Assembly (NCBI GenBank): GCA_004151065.3
Contig: NWUY0300056706.1
Location: 14,939 to 38,419, forward strand
Direction of reading: 5' to 3'
Length of the DNA stretch: 23,481 nt
DNA from: Larix sibirica
Taxonomy: Eukaryota; Streptophyta; Pinopsida; Pinales; Pinaceae
How positions within the stretch are numbered: the first letter of the stretch is position 1; every line of letters starts with the position of its first letter. The translations under genes and the position numbers were made by a program. Positions 18,601 through 23,481 of the stretch are shown here, one piece after another. Below the pieces are notes generated by a model. The model had not been told where the DNA came from and searched no databases. It saw nothing but the letters and a program-made list of their open reading frames with translations.

Positions 18601-18690
18601 CGCTATAGTTTTTCAAAGTTTAAATGACCTAATCTTTCATGCCGCAACTTACTTTTTTAATCAACATGTGCAACATAGGAATATAATGGT
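18510..18690 (-). pseudogene. Pre-integrase zinc-binding region
   Basis: The minus strand reads LRHERLGHLNFEKL at about 18650-18610, then a C-stop-Y-C-V-L-C-like word and KHHMETFEKD at about 18545-18500. The H-x4-H pair and the C-x2-C pair fit the HHCC zinc-binding domain (GAG-pre-integrase) at the N-terminus of copia integrases. Stops lie in the loop and beside the first Cys. Confidence 0.7.
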
Positions 18691-18830
18691 TGTTTGCTGG
18701 ATGAAGTGAACCCAATATACTTAAACAAACCAACTTCATGATCAATAGGACCATATGAAACAATTTTGAAGTCATTGTTAATATCTTTCATGACATGTCT
18801 ATCAAGCCAAGTTTCAAATGTATACCATTT

Positions 18831-19085
18831 TCAACAAGCATAGTTAATAGAAAGGAGATTGATGGACACACCTTCAACATGAAAAACATCTTCTAGTACA
18901 CCATTAGGAACATTAACATTGCCAGACCCAACTACTGAGAGATTATTGTCATCACTTATTAAAACTTTTTGAGCCAAGTGCTTTTCTTTATCATAAGAGG
19001 TGAATAAGGAAGCATTACCAGTCATGTGATTGGAGGCACTTGAACCAAAATCCATTCCACAAGAGGGAAAGATTTACATGGCTGA
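18831..19085 (-). pseudogene. Copia aspartic protease
   Basis: A 74-residue frame (19055-18831) begins MDFGSSASNHMTGN and continues with VLISDDNNLSVVGSGNVNV and LEDVFHVEGVSINLLSI. These are the flap and C-terminal blocks of copia retropepsins, including the N-L-L-S-I ending. The active-site triad is not intact. The Trp-Ile-Leu lead-in is readable one frame away, and the bases change frame exactly at the catalytic Asp codon, with a further substitution at the triad Gly. This protease normally cuts the gag-pol polyprotein; this copy could not. Confidence 0.85.
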
Positions 19086-19099
19086 ATAGAAGGAGCAAT

Positions 19100-19905
19100 G
19101 ATAGCAACCTATTGTTCTTTAGAGGCTTTCTTCTCGACAAGTTCATTTTGCCTCTTAAACCAATTCTTTTCAGCGTGATGCATGGCTTCCACTCTTTCTT
19201 CTTTGAAGGCCCCAGAAGAGAATCATTAGAAGCCTTATTGGAAGTACTAGAAGCACTAGGTTTATATCCTTCTTGGGATCTTTGACTATATTCTTTTTAC
19301 TATGTGCCAAATGAGCCTTCCCAAAAACAAGCTGACTTGAAGAGTGCAATCTATATTGGTCACAAATCAACTCTTTGTAGAAGTCTTCAAAATTAGGTTT
19401 CACAGTCCCCTTAGACATTTCAAGTGCTCTATTTCTAGTTTGTATGAGCAAATGAAAGACTGGAGGAAATTTTGCTATACTACAATTATGAAGTTGTATC
19501 ATTTTTTTTATAATTAGAACCACGGTTATTAAGCATCTCATTATAACTTCTCAATTTAGCCAGAAATTGTTCAAGTCTCTCAAAGTCCTTAGAGTCTAGT
19601 TCATGGATTTTCTTTTCTAGATAATAGGTAGAAACATTATTAGATTTGTCATACATAGATGCTAAGATTTTCCATACCTCTATGGGATTATCTTTAGCTT
19701 CAATATGTACCTGTAGGTTGTCCAGATAGTTTTCCCAATTAGCCGTCTTGCTTGTTCACAACGCTCCTCCCATAGCCAATTCCTTTGCATCGATGGTTTC
19801 TTGATGTCACCATTGACATTTTTCCATTGATTCTTGCCCTTGAGAATGCCAATCATCTTTCTTTCCAGATAGTGTAGTTAGTACCAATTAACTTAGTAAT
19901 AGTAA
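19100..19905 (-). pseudogene. Copia gag
   Basis: The minus strand reads the copia gag (UBN2-like) fold in pieces. An early WKERMIGILKGKNQW-like word lies near 19875-19830, then WEERCEQAR (about 19775). A stretch around FERLEQFLAKLRSYNE (about 19580-19540) is in one frame, and a 123-residue frame (19541-19170) contains IQTRNRALEMSKGTVKPNFE, DFYKELICDQYRL and LVFGKAHLAHSKK. Two or more frameshifts and stops divide it. A C-x2-C-x4-H-x4-C zinc knuckle was not found near its C-terminus. In intact elements gag forms the virus-like particle that packages the RNA. Confidence 0.82.
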
Positions 19906-19989
19906 TTATCTCATAAGTCATGATGATACTACACAAGACACTGATAAGATAATGCAAATGCTGACTACACATATAGATTCTACCACTAC

Positions 19990-20640
19990 ACCAATTTTGA
20001 ATTGATCAACTAAGGTTGTACATCGTAACACAACCCGTAGTAGACATAAAAACAACGTAACCTAAACGCATGAGGATTTCGCCCTTTCCCGACAACATTT
20101 TTCATTACGATTTCGACAAAATCTAGCAAAAAAATTTAAGATCTCAAAAAACAACATTTAAACTTGCTTAATTTGGGTGGATTGGGGGTATTTGAAGGCG
20201 CTAAATCCATATATGCCTTCAGAAACATGATTTGAATAACAAAGAATTCAGATTAATTTTTTTTTTTGAATGATTCCAGTAAAAACCTCATCGGATGGGC
20301 ACAATCGTCAAATGTTTAGACTTGTTCCATAAAAAATGATTGTATTAAAATGGTAGTAGTTAAAAATTCATAATTCATAGTGTTGTTGACGAGAAGACCA
20401 AACAAAACATGATTGTCACCTCTATTGTGACTTCTTGTGTCTTCCAATTCTAATTAGCATAAACCAATTTACCCACGGATATGGTGTTGTTTGTAAACAT
20501 CTATTGAGATTTGGAAGGTTGGTGAGTGTGCCCTTTGGTTAACCCAAAAAAACTTTATAATTTGAAGTGTCACACCAGCTCAGTCTAGGTCTTCATCTTA
20601 GTATCTATCTTGGTCTTAGTTTCGTAGTCTTGCGAGGAGC
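19990..20640. other. Flank of copia 5' side, unassigned
   Basis: This is where the 5' LTR and primer-binding site of the minus-strand copia should lie. I see no match to the LTR at 15454-15886 and no primer-site word such as TGGTATCAGAGC. The sequence is AT-rich and non-coding. Confidence 0.45.
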
Positions 20641-20644
20641 ACAT

Positions 20645-20868
20645 TAATAAACGATGGTTTGTGCACATAAGAGAAGAACCAACGTAGGTCTGTGATCTCC
20701 CAAACAATGTGTAGAGACGTGGGTTTGGACACATGAGAGAAGAACCAACACTCTTATGGGGATAGCCAATAACTCTTATGAGAAGAGATAACTGTCTTAG
20801 GAGAGAGCCAAGTCAATGGATTTAGGAGAGAAGATCCAACTGAATGGATAAGTGCCAACGGATTTTTG
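20645..20868. repeat. Irregular GAGAGAAGAACCAAC repeats
   Basis: Words such as GAGAAGAACCAAC (20670 and 20735), GAGAGAGCCAAG and GAGAGAAGATCCAACTGAATGG recur at uneven spacing and lead into the 121-bp array. They are probably earlier, more decayed members of the same repeat. Confidence 0.5.
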
Positions 20869-21218
20869 TGGAGAGGCAACTGAACTAGTCATGTAGGTTT
20901 CCTCTATTTGAAACTTTTTTACAAAGAAATGTTTTTATTGGATCCACCATAGTATTTGTATTCATGAAAACTTAGTAGGTATATCTCTATGGAGAGCCAA
21001 CTGAACTGGTCATGTTGGTTTCCTCTATTTGAAACTTTGTTACAAAGAAATGAATTTTTTTGGCTTCACCACAGTATTTGTATTCATGAAAACTTAGTAG
21101 GTAGATCTCTGTGGAGAGCCAACTAAATTGCTCATGCTGGTTTTCTCTATTTGAAACTTTGTTACAAAGAAATGGTTTTTTTTGGCTTCACCATATCATG
21201 AAAACTTAGTAGGTAGGG
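20869..21218. repeat. Three tandem units of about 121 bp
   Basis: Units start at 20869, 20990 and 21112 with TGGAGAG(G/C)CAACT. Each carries CTCTATTTGAAACTTTGTTA or close variants, then AAAGAAATG, a T-rich run and CATGAAAACTTAGTAGGTA. The spacings are 121 and 122 bases. The third unit has lost about ten bases around AGTATTTGTATT. No coding or promoter role is visible. Confidence 0.9.
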
Positions 21219-21219
21219 A

Positions 21220-22936
21220 AAACAAGTTTTTTTTCTTTCAAATTTATATAGTATTTATACACAAGTAACTAGATTGTTTCTAATCATAGATTCACTCTCA
21301 TTCTCTTCTATTTCATTTTGAATTGTTTTTATTTATTTATTTGAAAGCCTTGATTAATGGTTTTCAATGATGTTCTACACCACAAAAGGGTATAGAAAAG
21401 GTTGGGGGCACTAGCTGCCATATCATTGCATATATATTCTTACACAATTGTTGAATGCAATTTGGTGATCTACGCATTGATTTTAGATTTGTGTAAACAA
21501 TGTTTGACTTACAAATAAGATTTAAATTTGGTTGTCTTGACAACTTTTGCTAATTATGTCCTTCCCTTTAAATGCCATTTTCTTATTCTAATCCATAACA
21601 CTTGATTGAGAATAATGAATAATGCTCATTTATTTTAAAACATGTTTTTGTATGATAGACAAAGTCATGGTCTTTGTGTAAAACTTTTCTTTGAGGATCT
21701 TTTTGATATGTAATTTTTTTGTAGTGTTATTTGGTCATTTTTCTTTCTAGAATTGCATATGGAAACTTATTTATTTTGAATATTTATCTAGAAAGTGTCC
21801 TACTGGCATATGAATCTTATTTATTGATTTATTTTCATGAAATACATATCTCAGGAAAAGTTGATTGTCACTTCCCTTGATTTTGAGGGCGGTACACAGG
21901 GTAGACCAAATTCCCTAGAAGTTTGAGGTTTTGTCAACATAAGGCTCAAGGCCATTGCAACAATATACTCATTACGAGCTCAACATGTCATTGCCATAAT
22001 TGAACCTAGATGGGGAGGATAACTCTCCTCACAACTACTTAGACTGACCCAATTGACATATGACATATAGCTTCTACCAGGTGCAATGTTTATTTGGTTG
22101 TTTTCACGACTGTAAATACTATTTGAATCAATGAATCAATGAATCAATGGAGTAGTGTTTTATTCACCAGTTCTTCATTGTTTTTATCATTGTCATAATC
22201 CTTTTCAGTGTTGATGTTAGTGGCACATGCATCTTTACTTTTGAAATGAACAAAAGTTAATTTAATGTGGAATATTCAACATAAAAAAGAAAATAGATCA
22301 AAATTAATATAGGATAAATAATGCATATTAAATAATGAATACGATAGATGATAATATTTTTCCATGTGATCATATACTTATAGCATTGACTAGTCACGAT
22401 GGTTCATATGTTATGTCCCTTAGATAGGATGTGTCACTTCATTTATTATTATTATTATTATTTATTTTGATTCTTATTTATATCTTTATGTTAATTACAT
22501 TACTTATCCCTTCAAAGTTGTTTTTCCCTAAAAGCAATTTTTTGGAAAATATTTGTCTTTGTTTTGACTTGTAATGTCTTGTCATGATTTCTTGTTCTTG
22601 AAGTTCTGATGGTTGATGATGTGAGACAATATGAGTTATGAAGCATTGAGAAAAATTGTCATCTTGTGAAAGTGTCTCACAACCCTAATTTGATGCTTTG
22701 TGGCATTGTGCTTTTACAAAGTTCCTGATGCAAACTTTTATTTTGAGATCCAATTGTACCGACCTTAATACTCTTTGAAATAAATGCCAATTGCTTTTGT
22801 TTATAGTGATGTTGATACACTGATTGCATTAGGAATCAACTCTTGCGATAAGAATGTCCATAAGGTGTCCATTGGACATGTTTCCATTGGTAGTTTATTG
22901 CAACTTTTTCCATTCTTAATACATCGTTGTCTTGTA
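21220..22936. other. Intergenic, nothing recognised
   Basis: AT-rich sequence with simple repeats: three copies of AATGAATCA-like words near 22125-22148 and (ATT)n at about 22441-22462. The minus-strand open frame at 22801-23160 and the overlapping plus-strand one at 22784-22978 show no family pattern, and I do not call them genes. Confidence 0.5.
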
Positions 22937-22978
22937 TCACGTCCCCACCCCTCACTCCAACCAACCGAGGGAACGTGA
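22937..22978. repeat. Imperfect inverted repeat with ACGT cores
   Basis: TCACGTCCCC at 22937-22946 pairs with GGGAACGTGA at 22969-22978 with one mismatch across a 22-base loop. Each arm contains ACGT, the core bound by plant bZIP factors. Similar CACGTCCC words occur near ends of plant LTRs, but no LTR is demonstrated here. Confidence 0.55.
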
Positions 22979-22979
22979 C

Positions 22980-23424
22980 GAGCTGTGGGGATTCTAAATT
23001 CCCCCCCCATGGCCATATTATGAGATTCATGAACATTTAAATGCGTGTGCAGATGCATATTAGAAATACACAGCGGAAAATAAATCATTCCACACACCCA
23101 CACACAACATGCATATACCAAAATATTCATCACATACATAATAATAAGGATCAGGCACATTCAAACACGACATTAAATTAACAATTAAACACTTATCTTT
23201 GCAATGAAGTTGTTCGAGCAACTAACTATGGAAGATCAACGTTCCACCCAGGCATAGGCACTCTGTCCATCACTTTATCTCTCTGTTGAGAGGCCACCCC
23301 CGAGCTGGGCTATGTATCCACTAAGGAGGAACTACACAGGCTCATTCACAGCCATAGGAACATACTCTCATGCTAATCTAGCACACATTTGGGTTTATCA
23401 AGCATGCAAAGAGACAAAGGAGGA
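22980..23424. other. Unassigned, possible retroelement end
   Basis: No gene is seen. The composition is less AT-rich than the preceding kilobase, and ACAGCGGAAAATAAA near 23069 resembles words I associate with plant LTR elements. I cannot define an element boundary. Confidence 0.3.
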
Positions 23425-23466
23425 GGATGCTAAGCTAGTGAGCTCAACCACAGAGCTACATGCATC
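23425..23466 (-). other. tRNA-Ala-like 5' half (possible SINE head)
   Basis: The minus strand reads ATGTAGCTCTGTGGTTGAGC and then GCTTAGCAT. This resembles the D-arm and anticodon loop of a tRNA-Ala(AGC), including an A-box-like TAGCTCTGTGG with one mismatch. The 3' side of the anticodon stem does not pair, and no B box follows within 60 bases, so it is not a working tRNA gene. A truncated or chimeric tRNA-derived SINE is the likeliest origin. Confidence 0.35.
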
Positions 23467-23481
23467 TCAAACTAAACTCAA

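Larger units (their letters stand above)
15454..19990 (-). mobile_element. Ty1/copia retrotransposon relic, minus strand
   Basis: The best preserved element in the window. In minus-strand order it shows gag (about 19905-19100), protease (about 19075-18990), the zinc-binding pre-integrase region and integrase (about 18690-17804), a linker (17755-17500), reverse transcriptase (17450-16660), RNase H (16650-15960) and an LTR (15886-15454). Integrase before RT is the defining order of copia elements. Many stops and frameshifts break every domain, so it is not autonomous. No 5' LTR matching 15454-15886 is seen beyond 19990, and a standard Met-tRNA primer site is not recognisable. The 5' end is therefore lost or too diverged, and the right boundary is approximate. 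A shorter copy of the family ends at 13566. Confidence 0.88.

Noticed and set aside
19975-19998. tRNA-like A box (TGGTGTAGTGG) on the minus strand
   Set aside because: No B box follows within 80 bases, and no cloverleaf can be drawn. It sits where a decayed copia leader is expected.
20869-21218. CRISPR-like array
   Set aside because: Whole units repeat without unique spacers, and the surrounding DNA is plant-type and retroelement-rich.
22784-23160. A 119-residue minus-strand frame and a 64-residue plus-strand frame
   Set aside because: They overlap each other, cross the inverted repeat and simple sequence, and show no recognisable domain.

Overview
This is eukaryotic nuclear DNA from a seed plant, made almost entirely of decayed mobile elements. 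It is AT-rich and has no operons or ribosome binding sites. No reading frame is long and clean enough to be a confident host gene. The large load of old Ty1/copia and Ty3/gypsy relics, tRNA-derived SINE heads and degenerate minisatellites would suit a large plant genome. A gymnosperm is my guess, but nothing here proves the lineage. Single N bases at 11268 and 13567 show a scaffolded draft assembly.

Layout. 1-2275: no recognisable gene; a 12-bp-stem hairpin lies near 1.93 kb. 2276-4560, minus strand: a copia-like relic with an LTR-like block (TATA box near 2.81 kb, poly(A) signal near 2.63 kb), a piece of the integrase-RT linker, and a perfect 32-bp palindrome. 4.56-6.1 kb: very AT-rich with several two-copy tandem duplications. 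6.1-6.75 kb: a 112-bp tandem duplication, a tRNA-derived SINE and a perfect 34-bp duplication. 7.2-7.5 kb: first locus (minus strand) of a repeat family with palindromic unit boundaries; its second locus is at 9.86-10.28 kb (plus strand). 8.17-8.76 kb: a 197-residue unrecognised frame with an AT-hook-like motif and probable coiled coil. 9.70-12.84 kb: a 1571-bp segment present twice, separated only by an N, most likely an unmerged contig overlap. 12.34-13.57 kb: an internally deleted copia copy. 13.84-14.64 kb: a 24-bp minisatellite that reads as an octapeptide repeat. 14.73-15.42 kb: a gypsy protease and linker fragment, minus strand. 15.45-19.9 kb: the best preserved element, a minus-strand copia with LTR, RNase H, RT, integrase, protease and gag, all broken by stops and frameshifts. 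20.87-21.22 kb: three tandem units of about 121 bp. 21.2-23.48 kb: no gene seen; an inverted repeat near 22.95 kb and a tRNA-Ala-like half near 23.45 kb.

How the parts relate. The copia at 15.45-19.9 kb and the shorter copy ending at 13566 are one family in the same orientation; the shorter copy has lost two internal blocks. The longer copy's LTR end lies next to gypsy sequence, which suggests nesting. None of these elements looks able to move by itself. I found no new defence or metabolic system. The points most worth following are the probable false duplication, the octapeptide-coding minisatellite and the palindrome-bounded repeat family.
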